A stretch of 33,964 nucleotides of DNA. It comes from Clostridia bacterium. GTDB lineage: Bacteria; Bacillota; Clostridia; Oscillospirales; CAG-272. The position numbers were made by a program, and so were the translations under genes. The notes under the pieces were generated by a model. It ran no database searches. It saw nothing but the letters and a program-made list of their open reading frames with translations, and was not told the DNA's origin. Location of the stretch: positions 1-33,964 of the forward strand of contig JAFYPJ010000057.1 of assembly GCA_017547545.1 (NCBI GenBank), read 5' to 3'. Positions 1 to 7,510 of this stretch are shown in pieces (the stretch's first letter is position 1; each line of letters starts with the position of its first letter).

Positions 1-464
1 CGCAGGCCCTTACCAAGGTCTTCAAGACCTGCACCGATGGGAAGACCGTCCTCGGAGAATGCGGTCTGTGTACGGCCGTATGCCAACTGCTTGAAGATTT
101 CGCGCATTGCTACATTGATAGCGTCGCAAACAAGGTCGGTATTAAGAGCTTCAAGGAGAGTTTTACCCTGAAGGATCTCAGCAGCCATAGCTGCGGAATG
201 AGTCATACCGGAGCAGCCGAGTGTTTCAACAAGTGCTTCTTCGATGATACCCTTTTTAACATTAAGTGTAAGTTTACATGTACCCTGCTGGGGTGCGCAC
301 CAGCCAATACCGTGGGAAAGACCGCTGATATCGCTGATCTGATAAGATTTAACCCATCTGCCTTCTTCAGGAATGGGTGCGGGACCGTGCTTGGGACCCT
401 TTGCTACTACGCACATATTGTCAACTTCATGAGTTGTTGCGTAGGGGCAATTGAATTCGCTCAT
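1..464 (-). CDS. NifU-like iron-sulfur cluster assembly scaffold protein (partial, C-terminus outside window)
   Basis: The minus-strand reading frame opens at an ATG at 464 and runs off the left edge after about 154 codons, so the 3' end is missing. It begins MSEFNCPYATTHEVDNMCVV and contains ETLGCSGMTHSAAMAAEIL followed by GKTLLEALNTDLVCDAI, the pattern of a NifU-like Fe-S scaffold (a Cys in a Gly-rich turn followed by a GKT-LEEAL helix). From memory, this family in Clostridia is usually adjacent to a GGGtGRT-domain gene; that gene would lie beyond the window edge. The likely role is Fe-S cluster assembly or a related Cys-dependent process in the cytoplasm, but the exact role is not established. 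A good ribosome site (AAAGGAG) lies just upstream of the ATG and a sigma-A promoter at 507-535. Confidence 0.75.
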   Translation of the reverse strand, partial: MSEFNCPYATTHEVDNMCVVAKGPKHGPAPIPEEGRWVKSYQISDISGLSHGIGWCAPQQGTCKLTLNVKKGIIEEALVETLGCSGMTHSAAMAAEILQGKTLLEALNTDLVCDAINVAMREIFKQLAYGRTQTAFSEDGLPIGAGLEDLGKGL

Positions 465-506
465 AATTATATACTCCTTTGCTGAAATTTTATCATAAAC
501 ACAGTT

Positions 507-535
507 ATTATAGCACAACTTTGTTAATAAATCAA
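507..535 (-). promoter_or_regulatory. sigma-A promoter of the NifU-like gene
   Basis: On the minus strand TTGATT (535-530) is followed after 17 bp by TATAAT (512-507). The predicted start of transcription leaves a leader of roughly 35 nt containing AAAGGAG before the ATG at 464. Confidence 0.65.
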
Positions 536-712
536 CATTTAACAAAACTTTTCTCATTATATTCTTAATTCTTTATATATCCGGGAGAAATTAGTCACAT
601 GACTTTGCGATTTTATAAACAGTTACATATTTCATAAAAATAAAATGTCCTTAAAAACAACACAAAATTAGGTAATTTTCATAAATTTCTTATAAAAAAT
701 CGCAAAAAACTA
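536..712. other. AT-rich divergent intergenic spacer
   Basis: This stretch lies between the promoters of the NifU-like gene and hpf. It is rich in A/T runs and shows no open frame with a ribosome site and no strong hairpin. I see no recognisable RNA motif here, including nothing like the known raiA-motif RNA that sits upstream of some hpf/raiA genes. Confidence 0.5.
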
Positions 713-741
713 TTGAAATTGCCCTTAAATTATGTTATAAT
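713..741 (+). promoter_or_regulatory. sigma-A promoter of hpf
   Basis: TTGAAA (713-718) and TATAAT (736-741) are separated by 17 bp. Transcription should begin near 748, giving a leader of about 44 nt that carries the AAAGGAG ribosome site at 777-783. Confidence 0.8.
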
Positions 742-791
742 ACATCTGTAATCACATTTGATTATAATCCAATTGCAAAGGAGCGTTAAAC

Positions 792-1319
792 ATGAAAATT
801 ACAACTTTCGGAAGACAGGTAGAAGTAACTGAGGATCTGAAGATCCTGTTTGAAAAGAAGCTTGGCAAATTAGACAAGTTTTTCCGTGACGATGCAGATT
901 GCAATGTTACTCTGCGTGAAAGAAAGAACGGCAGAAAGGTGCTTGAAGTTACAATTACCACCGGCAACACCCTTTTCCGTGCCGAAACTGAGGAAGAAAC
1001 CTTTCAGAACGCTCTTGACAAGGCAGTTTCCACAATCGAGCGTCAGATCCGTAAAAACAAAACCAGATTGGAAAAAAGACTGCGTGAATCGGCATTTGAC
1101 CGTGATTTTTCAGCCTTTGAAGAGCCCGTAGAGGAGGAAGGAGAATTTGATATAAGGGTTAAATCATTCTCTTTTAAGCCCATGTCTGCTGAAGAAGCGA
1201 TATTACAGATGAATCTTTTGGGACATGAATTCTTTGTATTTGAAAATGACAAAACAGGAGAGGTCAATGTGGTGTATAAGCGCCATGCAAAAAGATACGG
1301 CCTCATTGTTCCGGACTGA
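792..1319 (+). CDS. hpf: Ribosome hibernation promoting factor, long form
   Basis: A 175-residue protein that matches the long HPF of Firmicutes. Residues 1-100 form the RaiA/YfiA-type ribosome-binding domain (MKITTFGRQVEVTEDLKILF, with a basic helix around residues 80-98). A short acidic linker (about 103-118) joins it to the C-terminal dimerisation domain (about 119-175, with RVKSFSFKPMSAEEAILQM and the conserved NVVYKRHAKRYGLI end). In the family, the N-domain occupies the decoding centre of the 30S subunit, and the C-domain dimerises two 70S ribosomes into inactive 100S particles during stationary phase or stress. The ATG at 792 has AAAGGAG eight bases upstream. It is monocistronic: it has its own promoter and a terminator at 1371-1396. 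Confidence 0.95.
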   Translation: MKITTFGRQVEVTEDLKILFEKKLGKLDKFFRDDADCNVTLRERKNGRKVLEVTITTGNTLFRAETEEETFQNALDKAVSTIERQIRKNKTRLEKRLRESAFDRDFSAFEEPVEEEGEFDIRVKSFSFKPMSAEEAILQMNLLGHEFFVFENDKTGEVNVVYKRHAKRYGLIVPD

Positions 1320-1370
1320 TATTTTGAGTTGAATTTTCCTTATCATCGGATAAAGGAACTATATGAACTA

Positions 1371-1396
1371 AAATTCCCCCTTTTGAGGGGGAATTT
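1371..1396 (+). terminator. Terminator after hpf
   Basis: A perfect 10-bp inverted repeat, AAATTCCCCC and GGGGGAATTT, with loop TTTTGA, lies 52 bp after the hpf stop. The T-tail is short (TTTGTTGT), so termination may be incomplete, but there is a new promoter immediately downstream. Confidence 0.7.
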
Positions 1397-1427
1397 GTTG
1401 TATAAACAGAAAAGAATCGGTTGATTT

Positions 1428-1454
1428 TTGAAATAAAATGTGATATGATATAAT
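1428..1454 (+). promoter_or_regulatory. Extended -10 promoter of the licD operon
   Basis: TGATATAAT (1446-1454) is a TGn-extended consensus -10. A TTGAAA lies 15 bp upstream (1428-1433), a short spacer that the extended -10 would compensate for. The licD ATG is at 1492. Confidence 0.55.
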
Positions 1455-1491
1455 ATATGTAAGTAAAAATATTATTCAAAAGGAAATTGAG

Positions 1492-2310
1492 ATGACAAAG
1501 GAAGAATACGGCAAGCTGAAAATTGCGCAGATGGAAATAATGGATGTTATACACAAGCTGTGTGTAGAGCATGGTATTACTTATTATATTATCGCCGGTA
1601 CTTTGCTTGGTGCGGTAAGGCACGGTGGGTTTATTCCCTGGGATATTGATATTGATATTGCAATGCCCCGAAAAGAATATATCAGGTTTAAGGAAGTATG
1701 CCAAAAGCATCTTGACAAGGGCTACAGATATTGTGACCATACCACCGAAAAGCATTATTTCAGGCCTCATGCCCTTGTTTCCAAAAAAGGTACGGAGCTG
1801 ATTGCCAAGTATGACAGAGACAATTCAAGATACGAGGATCTTGGCATATATATAGATATTTTCCCTCTTGATAATGCTCCCGATTCCAAAGAGGAAAGAG
1901 AAGAGCAGATAAAGCTTATCAATAAGGCAAAAAGACTCAGAAAATACCGCGTTCCCTATGTTTATTCCCATTCGCCCTTGCGCAAGCTTGCTTTTAAGGC
2001 TATTCTTATACTTCTTTCGGTATATCCCGAAAAGAAGGTGTATGATAAATTCCATGCCGTTTTGCAAAAGCACAACGGCAATGAAACCGAGTGCCTTTGT
2101 TCTATGGCAAGCAGATATTCCTACCATAAGCAGTGTATTTCCAGGAATATTTACGGAAAGCCTGTTCTTGTAAAATTTGAGGATAGAGAATACTATGCTC
2201 CCGAAAAATATACCGAATATCTTTCTCACCTGTACGGAGATTATATGAAGCTCCCCCCAAAAGAACAGCGTGAAGCCAATTTTGAGATATTCACCCATGT
2301 TAAGTTCTGA
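1492..2310 (+). CDS. licD: LicD-family nucleotidyltransferase-fold phosphotransferase
   Basis: A 272-residue cytoplasmic LicD protein. The family motif is clear at residues 35-60: GTLLGAVRHGGFIPWD followed by IDIDIAMPR. LicD proteins transfer phosphocholine or related phospho-alcohols or sugar phosphates from a CDP or UDP donor onto surface glycans or teichoic acids. Most LicDs read WDDDIDI at the metal site, whereas this one reads WDIDIDI (W50 D51 I52 D53 I54 D55), so the middle Asp of the usual triplet is Ile. The outer Asp pair is kept. A second conserved block, YIDIFPLDNAP, follows near residue 120. It heads an operon: its stop overlaps the flippase start (TGATG), and a CTP-using nucleotidyltransferase follows, which could supply the CDP donor. 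The acceptor and the transferred group are not readable from the sequence. Confidence 0.88.
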   Translation: MTKEEYGKLKIAQMEIMDVIHKLCVEHGITYYIIAGTLLGAVRHGGFIPWDIDIDIAMPRKEYIRFKEVCQKHLDKGYRYCDHTTEKHYFRPHALVSKKGTELIAKYDRDNSRYEDLGIYIDIFPLDNAPDSKEEREEQIKLINKAKRLRKYRVPYVYSHSPLRKLAFKAILILLSVYPEKKVYDKFHAVLQKHNGNETECLCSMASRYSYHKQCISRNIYGKPVLVKFEDREYYAPEKYTEYLSHLYGDYMKLPPKEQREANFEIFTHVKF

Positions 2311-3761
2311 TGATTAAGAAGTTGTTTTCAAAATACCGTTCATTTCATCCTGCGGTCAAGGCATCCTTTTGGTTTTTGATATGCGGATTTTTACAAAAGG
2401 GTATTGCCATGCTCACCACTCCCGTTTTTACCAGAGTGATGACCGAAGTCCAATACGGACGGTACAGTGTATATAATTCATGGTACAGTATATTCCAGAT
2501 AATCGTTTCCCTGAATCTGGCGGCAGGAGTGTATACAAGAGGACTTGTTAAAAACGAAGAGGATAAGGACAGATTTTCCTCATCCCTGCTTGGTCTGTCT
2601 ACCCTATGTATTCTTGCATGGACTGTTATTTATGCCGTTTTTTCAAAGCAGATAAACGATCTTATCGGCTTAACTACCCCGCTTATGATACTTATGCTTA
2701 TCGAAATATGGGGTTCTGCGGCATATCAGTTCTGGTCTAATCGGGAAAGAGTTGAATACAGATACAAAAAGCTTGTTTTTGTAACTCTTACCTATGTAGT
2801 TCTCCGCCCTCTGCTTGGTGTTATTGCCGTTTTAAAGGTTCCGGAAAATATTCAGGTTGAGGCAAGAGTTTTTACAACCGTTTTTGTTAACACGGTAATT
2901 TTCCTTTTCCTTTACATTTCCATTACCGTAAAGGGGAAGCACTTTTTTGATAAAAAATATTGGCTTTATGCATTGAAATTCAATATTCCCCTTGTACCTC
3001 ACTATCTTTCCCAGATAGTTTTGAATCAGTCGGACAAGCTGATGATAGCGGGTATTTGCGGAGAGGCGCAGACCGCCTATTATAGTGTTGCATATACCCT
3101 TGCCATGGTGCTTCAGATACTTAACACCTCAATTTCCGGCACCATGAACCCCTGGATATACAGATCAATAAAAAACAATAAGGTTGAGCAGATAGGAAAG
3201 GTTTCTTATATTATTTTGGTGCTTATTGCCGTATCCAATCTTCTGGTTATAGCAGCAGCTCCCGAATTTCTTTTGCTGCTTGCCCCCGAAAATTACGGGG
3301 CTGCGATTTGGGTTATCCCTCCGGTTACCGCAAGCGTGTATTTTATGTTTTTGTATAATCTGTTTGCAACCTATGAGTATTACTATGAACAAACTTATTT
3401 TGTTATGATTGCATCCGTTTCGGGTGCGGTACTTAATATAATACTCAATTATATATTTATCAGCAAGTACGGATTTTTGGCGGCAGGTTATACTACCTTA
3501 ACATGTTATATCCTCTATTCGCTGGCGCATTATCTTTTTATGAAAAGGGTAATCAAAAAGTTTATGAACGGCAAAAAGGTATATGATGTTAAGATCATAT
3601 TGCTTATAGGCTTACTGCTTGTTGGTGCAAGCGGAGTAATGATGCTGTTTTATGAGCTGCCTATAGTCCGCTATACAATTTTGCTTGTTAGTGTTATAAT
3701 GCTGATTCTTTTCAGAAAGAAGATTATTGGAATTTTTAAACTGATAAAAACCGATAAATAA
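2310..3761 (+). CDS. Polysaccharide flippase (Wzx/PST family)
   Basis: A 483-residue integral membrane protein with about 12-14 hydrophobic helices and the usual N-terminus of PST exporters: a short basic stretch, then GFLQKGIAMLTTPVFTRVM. This family flips lipid-linked oligosaccharide units across the membrane for capsule, teichoic-acid-like or S-layer-associated polymers. The start ATG overlaps the licD stop by one base, indicating translational coupling. A tagD-like gene follows 14 nt after the stop. No glycosyltransferase is present nearby, so the glycan it exports must be built elsewhere. Confidence 0.88.
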   Translation: MIKKLFSKYRSFHPAVKASFWFLICGFLQKGIAMLTTPVFTRVMTEVQYGRYSVYNSWYSIFQIIVSLNLAAGVYTRGLVKNEEDKDRFSSSLLGLSTLCILAWTVIYAVFSKQINDLIGLTTPLMILMLIEIWGSAAYQFWSNRERVEYRYKKLVFVTLTYVVLRPLLGVIAVLKVPENIQVEARVFTTVFVNTVIFLFLYISITVKGKHFFDKKYWLYALKFNIPLVPHYLSQIVLNQSDKLMIAGICGEAQTAYYSVAYTLAMVLQILNTSISGTMNPWIYRSIKNNKVEQIGKVSYIILVLIAVSNLLVIAAAPEFLLLLAPENYGAAIWVIPPVTASVYFMFLYNLFATYEYYYEQTYFVMIASVSGAVLNIILNYIFISKYGFLAAGYTTLTCYILYSLAHYLFMKRVIKKFMNGKKVYDVKIILLIGLLLVGASGVMMLFYELPIVRYTILLVSVIMLILFRKKIIGIFKLIKTDK

Positions 3762-3775
3762 TTTTGGAGGCTCTT

Positions 3776-4210
3776 ATGAAAAAATATAAGGTTGGTTATA
3801 CAACAGGTGTTTACGATATGTTTCATATAGGACATCTCAATATACTGAAGAGAGCAAAGGAGCAATGCGATTATCTGATCGTTGGTGTAAGCACCGATGA
3901 ATTGGTTAAGGAGTATAAGAATAAAACTCCCGTTATTCCCTTTAATGAAAGAGTTCAGATAATTGAGGCAATACGCTATGTAGACAAGGTTGTTCCCCAA
4001 ACCACTATGGATAAAACCGTTGCCTTTGACCGGTTGCATTTTGATGCTATTTTTCATGGTGATGACTGGAAGGGAACCTCTTTGTATAACGAAATAGAAG
4101 AAAAACTCAAAAAACTCGGCTGTGAAACAGTTTTTATTCCCCATACAAAGGGAACCTCAAGTACAATGCTTACTCAAAAGATCCAGTCTATGGATAAGAA
4201 TGACAAGTGA
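3776..4210 (+). CDS. tagD: CTP-dependent nucleotidyltransferase, glycerol-3-phosphate cytidylyltransferase-like
   Basis: A 144-residue cytidylyltransferase. GVYDMFHIGH carries the HxGH nucleotide-binding motif (H17, H20), and TKGTSST (124-130) aligns with the RTEGISTT end motif of TagD/GCT enzymes. TagD makes CDP-glycerol from CTP and glycerol-3-phosphate for poly(glycerol phosphate) synthesis. The substrate here could instead be another phospho-alcohol, because the end motif is slightly divergent. I chose the ATG at 3776 because GGAGG lies at 3766-3770; an in-frame TTG twelve bases earlier overlaps that ribosome site and is unlikely. It is the third gene of the licD-flippase operon and could provide the CDP-activated donor for LicD. 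Confidence 0.85.
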   Translation: MKKYKVGYTTGVYDMFHIGHLNILKRAKEQCDYLIVGVSTDELVKEYKNKTPVIPFNERVQIIEAIRYVDKVVPQTTMDKTVAFDRLHFDAIFHGDDWKGTSLYNEIEEKLKKLGCETVFIPHTKGTSSTMLTQKIQSMDKNDK

Positions 4211-4262
4211 CCGTGTTAAATTTGTTTAAATTCAAAAAACAGAAAGGAAGAATATCCGTACA

Positions 4263-5843
4263 ATGAAAAAGTTTGTATCTCTTTTACTTACAGTAGTTTT
4301 ATTTTTAAGTTTGAATGTTCACTGTGTTACCGAACAAAGCAGCTTTACGGATGTTCTTATGGGAAATTGGTTTTATGCCGCAGTTAACAAAATCTGCGAG
4401 CTCGGTATAATGAACGGTACCGGAGAAGATACCTTTTCTCCCTATGATGCGGTAAGCCGCGCAATGGCGGTGCAGGTTCTTTATAAAACAAGCGCAGAAA
4501 GTTATGAATATTCTCCTATCTTTGCCGATGTAAAGGAAGATGCATGGTATGCAGAGGCGGTTTGCTGGGCAAAGGATAAGGGAATTGCCACCGGTGTAAG
4601 CGAAAGCGCATTTGATCCTTCCTCCCTTATGACAAGAGAGCAGCTTGCCTGCTTTATAAACAGATATTATACCGCTTACGGTTACGGCGCGTTAAATGAT
4701 TCCTTGGATGAATACGCGGATATGAACAATGTTTCGGATTGGGCGAAGGACAGCGTTAAGAATATGTATGAGTACGGGATCATGACTCCCAGAGTACACA
4801 ACTTCTTCTATCCCGAAGCTACCGTGAGCCGTGCCGAATTTGCAACCTTTATTCTGAATATGATAGGAGAAAAGGATATAGGTGTTGATACAAGTGTACA
4901 TGTTCAGCTTGTATATTCTTTGGTAGGGCAGGCTGTAATGAGTACAGGTCAGAGTGTTGATGCCAAGGGTACGGTATATCCGGCTGATTCAACCGATTCC
5001 TACATAACCTATATCTCCGAGGATCCCGAAATTGCTGCTGTTGATGAAAACGGAATGATAACCGCGCTTTCAAGCGGTAAAACAAGAATAACCCTTATTT
5101 CAAGAGACGGTTCCTATAAGGCTTACTGCGAAATAACCGTATCCGAAAAGCCTTCTCTCGGTACTGCCGGAGAAAATGTTTATCAAAGCACTCTGGATAC
5201 CTCAGGTATGAGCGTTATAGGCAGAAAGGTTGATCCCTCCAAGCCTATGGTTGCCCTTACCTATGATGACGGTCCTCACAGAACATATACTCCCCAGATA
5301 CTTGATGTTTTTGAAAGCTATGACAGCGCTGCCACCTTCTTTGAATTGGGTAACCGCGCAGAAAACTGTGCAGATATTCTCCAAAGAGAGGTTGAGATAG
5401 GCTGTGAAGTGGCAAATCACAGCTACAGCCATCCAAACCTTGCCACTCTTTCCGCAGGTGCGGTGAATAATCAGATAAGTACTACGGCAAATATCATATA
5501 TAACGGTTGCGGTGTTTATCCCACCCTTGTGCGTCCTCCCTACGGTTCATATAACACAACCGTAAGGAATAATGTAAACGCGCCTATTATAACCTGGTCT
5601 GTTGACACCCTGGATTGGAAATACCGTGATGCATCTTATGTAACCTCGGTTATCAAGAGTCAGGTTACCGACGGCTCCGTAGTGCTTATGCATTCGCTTT
5701 ATGCATCCACCGCAAGAGCTACCGAAATAATAGTTCCCTGGCTTATTTCTCAGGGTTATCAGCTTGTAACGGTAAGTGAGCTTGCCGAGGCAAGAGGCAT
5801 TACTTTGCAGAACGGCGGCGCATATAATTCGTTTTATAAATAA
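4263..5843 (+). CDS. SLH-anchored polysaccharide deacetylase with bacterial Ig-like domain
   Basis: A secreted 526-residue protein. The signal peptide covers residues 1-22, followed by three SLH repeats (about 26-75, 85-140, 148-200). A BIG2-like Ig domain (about 210-295) contains the typical ISEDPEIAAVDENGMITALS segment. A NodB/CE4 deacetylase domain (about 325-510) follows. The CE4 motifs are complete: TYDDGP (333-338), the metal-binding HSYSHP (H386, H390), RPPYGSYN (424-431), DTLDW (448-452) and VLMHS with H477. The predicted reaction is metal-dependent N-deacetylation of peptidoglycan or a GlcNAc-containing wall polymer at the cell surface, with SLH repeats binding the secondary wall polymer. 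It follows the surface-polymer operon by 52 bp, with GAAAGGAAG as a somewhat distant ribosome site. Confidence 0.93.
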   Translation: MKKFVSLLLTVVLFLSLNVHCVTEQSSFTDVLMGNWFYAAVNKICELGIMNGTGEDTFSPYDAVSRAMAVQVLYKTSAESYEYSPIFADVKEDAWYAEAVCWAKDKGIATGVSESAFDPSSLMTREQLACFINRYYTAYGYGALNDSLDEYADMNNVSDWAKDSVKNMYEYGIMTPRVHNFFYPEATVSRAEFATFILNMIGEKDIGVDTSVHVQLVYSLVGQAVMSTGQSVDAKGTVYPADSTDSYITYISEDPEIAAVDENGMITALSSGKTRITLISRDGSYKAYCEITVSEKPSLGTAGENVYQSTLDTSGMSVIGRKVDPSKPMVALTYDDGPHRTYTPQILDVFESYDSAATFFELGNRAENCADILQREVEIGCEVANHSYSHPNLATLSAGAVNNQISTTANIIYNGCGVYPTLVRPPYGSYNTTVRNNVNAPIITWSVDTLDWKYRDASYVTSVIKSQVTDGSVVLMHSLYASTARATEIIVPWLISQGYQLVTVSELAEARGITLQNGGAYNSFYK

Positions 5844-5844
5844 T

Positions 5845-7152
5845 ATGGTTAAGAAGAACAGTATACATACAGTAAAAATTACAGATATAAACAATCTTGG
5901 CTATGGAGTTTGCCGTGTTGAAGGCATTGTTACCTTTGTTGCGGGTGCGGTAACCGATGATGAGCTTGAAATCAAGCTTATCAAGGTTACAAAAAACTAT
6001 AATGTTGCTCGTATAGAAAGGATAATTACTGCCTCGGAGTACAGAATCGAATCAGAATGCAGCCTTTTCCCGAAATGCGGTGGGTGTGTATACCGCCACA
6101 TAAGCTACAGCTATGAAAAAGAGCTTAAAAGATCCTATGTTGAAGCTGCTTTTCATAAGGCGGGAGTAAAGGCGGAAATTGCAGAGGTGACCTCTGATAA
6201 TAAAATTTCGGGTTACCGTAATAAGGTACAGTACCCTGTGGGTAAAAACGGTGAAACAGGCTACTACCGTACCAAAACCCACGATATAATAGAGTGTGAA
6301 AACTGCCTTTTGGAGCATCCCGTGCTTCATGAGGTGAAAATGTATATTTCCGGTTTTATAAAGGAAAAAAAGATCTCCTGTATCCGCCACATCTATTTAA
6401 GGTGCGCAGTGGCAACAGGAGAGATAATGGTATGTATTGTTAGTGAAAAAAAGGATTTTCCCGAACTTGATGCCCTTTGCAATGAGGTTTGCGAAAAATT
6501 TGAAAGCGTAAAGTGCTTTGCCCTTAATATAAACGATAAGGATACCAATGTTATTTTAGGTGAAAAGACCTTTATTTTAAGGGGCAGACCTTATATTGAG
6601 GATGAGCTTTCGGGATGCCGTTTCAGAATTTCACCCATGTCCTTTTATCAGGTCAATCATTCAATGGCAGAGCTTTTGTATTCAAAGGCGGCCCGGCTTT
6701 GTCAGCTTAAAGAGGGCGAGAGCTTTATAGATCTTTACTGCGGCTGTGGAACTATAGGTCTGAGTATTGCAAAGCAGGCAAAAACCGCTGAGCTTATGGG
6801 TGTTGAAATAATTCCCGATGCCATTGAAAATGCTAAAGCCAATGCAGTGCTTAACGGTATAGAAAATGCAAGCTTTATTTGCGGTGACGCAGGGGATGCT
6901 CCCCTTAAAAAGTGCAACTGCGTAATTGTTGATCCGCCGAGAAAAGGGCTTACCGAAAAGCTTATATCCCAGCTTGCCGAGGCAAATATCCAAAGGATAG
7001 TTTATGTTTCCTGCAATCCGGATACCCTTGCCCGCGACTGCGCATCCTTTGTCCAAAAGGGCTATGAGCTTTCTGTGGTATATCCCTTTGATCTCTTTCC
7101 CAGAACGGGACATGTTGAAAATGTGGTTTTTTTAAACAGGAAAAAAGGATAA
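5845..7152 (+). CDS. rlmD: 23S rRNA (uracil-C5)-methyltransferase, RlmD/RumA type
   Basis: A 435-residue RNA m5U methyltransferase. The N-terminal TRAM domain (about 1-60) is followed by the Fe-S cluster cysteines C72, C78, C81 and one of C151/C154. The SAM-binding motif is DLYCGCGTIGL (296-306), then IVDPPRKG (361-368). The nucleophile C390 sits in VSCNPDTLARD, and the C-terminal PRTGHVE contains the general-base Glu. It acts on 23S rRNA (U1939 in E. coli numbering; Gram-positives often have one enzyme, RlmCD, for two sites, so the exact target is not certain). The ATG at 5845 lies two bases after the upstream stop; upstream in-frame codons would overlap the deacetylase gene by about 70 bp without a ribosome site. 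It is probably cotranscribed with the deacetylase gene. Confidence 0.93.
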   Translation: MVKKNSIHTVKITDINNLGYGVCRVEGIVTFVAGAVTDDELEIKLIKVTKNYNVARIERIITASEYRIESECSLFPKCGGCVYRHISYSYEKELKRSYVEAAFHKAGVKAEIAEVTSDNKISGYRNKVQYPVGKNGETGYYRTKTHDIIECENCLLEHPVLHEVKMYISGFIKEKKISCIRHIYLRCAVATGEIMVCIVSEKKDFPELDALCNEVCEKFESVKCFALNINDKDTNVILGEKTFILRGRPYIEDELSGCRFRISPMSFYQVNHSMAELLYSKAARLCQLKEGESFIDLYCGCGTIGLSIAKQAKTAELMGVEIIPDAIENAKANAVLNGIENASFICGDAGDAPLKKCNCVIVDPPRKGLTEKLISQLAEANIQRIVYVSCNPDTLARDCASFVQKGYELSVVYPFDLFPRTGHVENVVFLNRKKG

Positions 7153-7180
7153 AAACTATGGTTTGTTATCCTATTTTTTC
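7147..7180 (+). terminator. Terminator at the end of the rlmD gene
   Basis: GGATAA (7147-7152, including the TAA stop) pairs with TTATCC (7166-7171). AAAC and GTTT pair inside around a TATG loop with one bulged G, and TATTTTTT follows. The hairpin therefore overlaps the rlmD stop and the stop codon of the opposing 52-aa gene. Confidence 0.6.
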
Positions 7181-7329
7181 TTTAGTACCGAGGTAATAAG
7201 AAAAATGCCCAAAGCAAATCCCAAAACAGAGAAAACATATTTCATTACCGAGGGGAAAACTATCAGCAGTATTGCACCGCCGATCATAAGCAATCCTATA
7301 AATATCAGCAAATACTGAAGCTTATTCAT
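7171..7329 (-). CDS. Small two-helix membrane protein, function unknown
   Basis: A 52-codon frame on the minus strand starts MNKLQYLLIFIGLLMIGGAI and ends in SVLKKK. It contains two hydrophobic segments (about 5-25 and 30-47) split by a Pro-containing turn (VFPSV) and a basic C-terminus. AGAAGGTG lies about 7 bases before the ATG, and a possible promoter at 7372-7399 points into it. It is not part of a longer frame and no other gene occupies this DNA, which supports it as real. I do not recognise a family and no function can be assigned. Confidence 0.6.
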   Translation of the reverse strand: MNKLQYLLIFIGLLMIGGAILLIVFPSVMKYVFSVLGFALGIFLITSVLKKK

Positions 7330-7371
7330 TTATTACACCTTCTTTGAAAAGTAATATTATTTATATTCGGT

Positions 7372-7399
7372 ATTGTAAATTATATACTTTTTTGTACAA
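7372..7399 (-). promoter_or_regulatory. Possible promoter of the 52-aa membrane protein
   Basis: On the minus strand TTGTAC (7399-7394), a 16-bp spacer and TACAAT (7377-7372). The match is moderate and the predicted leader is about 35 nt. Confidence 0.35.
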
Positions 7400-7510
7400 C
7401 TAAACATCAACTGCGGATGAGGTTTGTAAAATCAAAGAAGAACAAGCATATTCGCTTTTATTTAACTTTATTTTAAATACATCAGATATTGAATTGAAGA
7501 GGTAAAACCA

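Noticed and set aside
465..791. raiA-type structured RNA upstream of hpf
   Set aside because: The hpf leader here is only about 45 nt after a clear promoter, and the upstream DNA has no strong pairing.
1303..1770. 155-codon minus-strand frame over the 5' end of licD
   Set aside because: It runs antisense across the hpf terminator, the licD promoter and the LicD active-site codons, with no ribosome site or recognisable domain; it is a shadow of licD.
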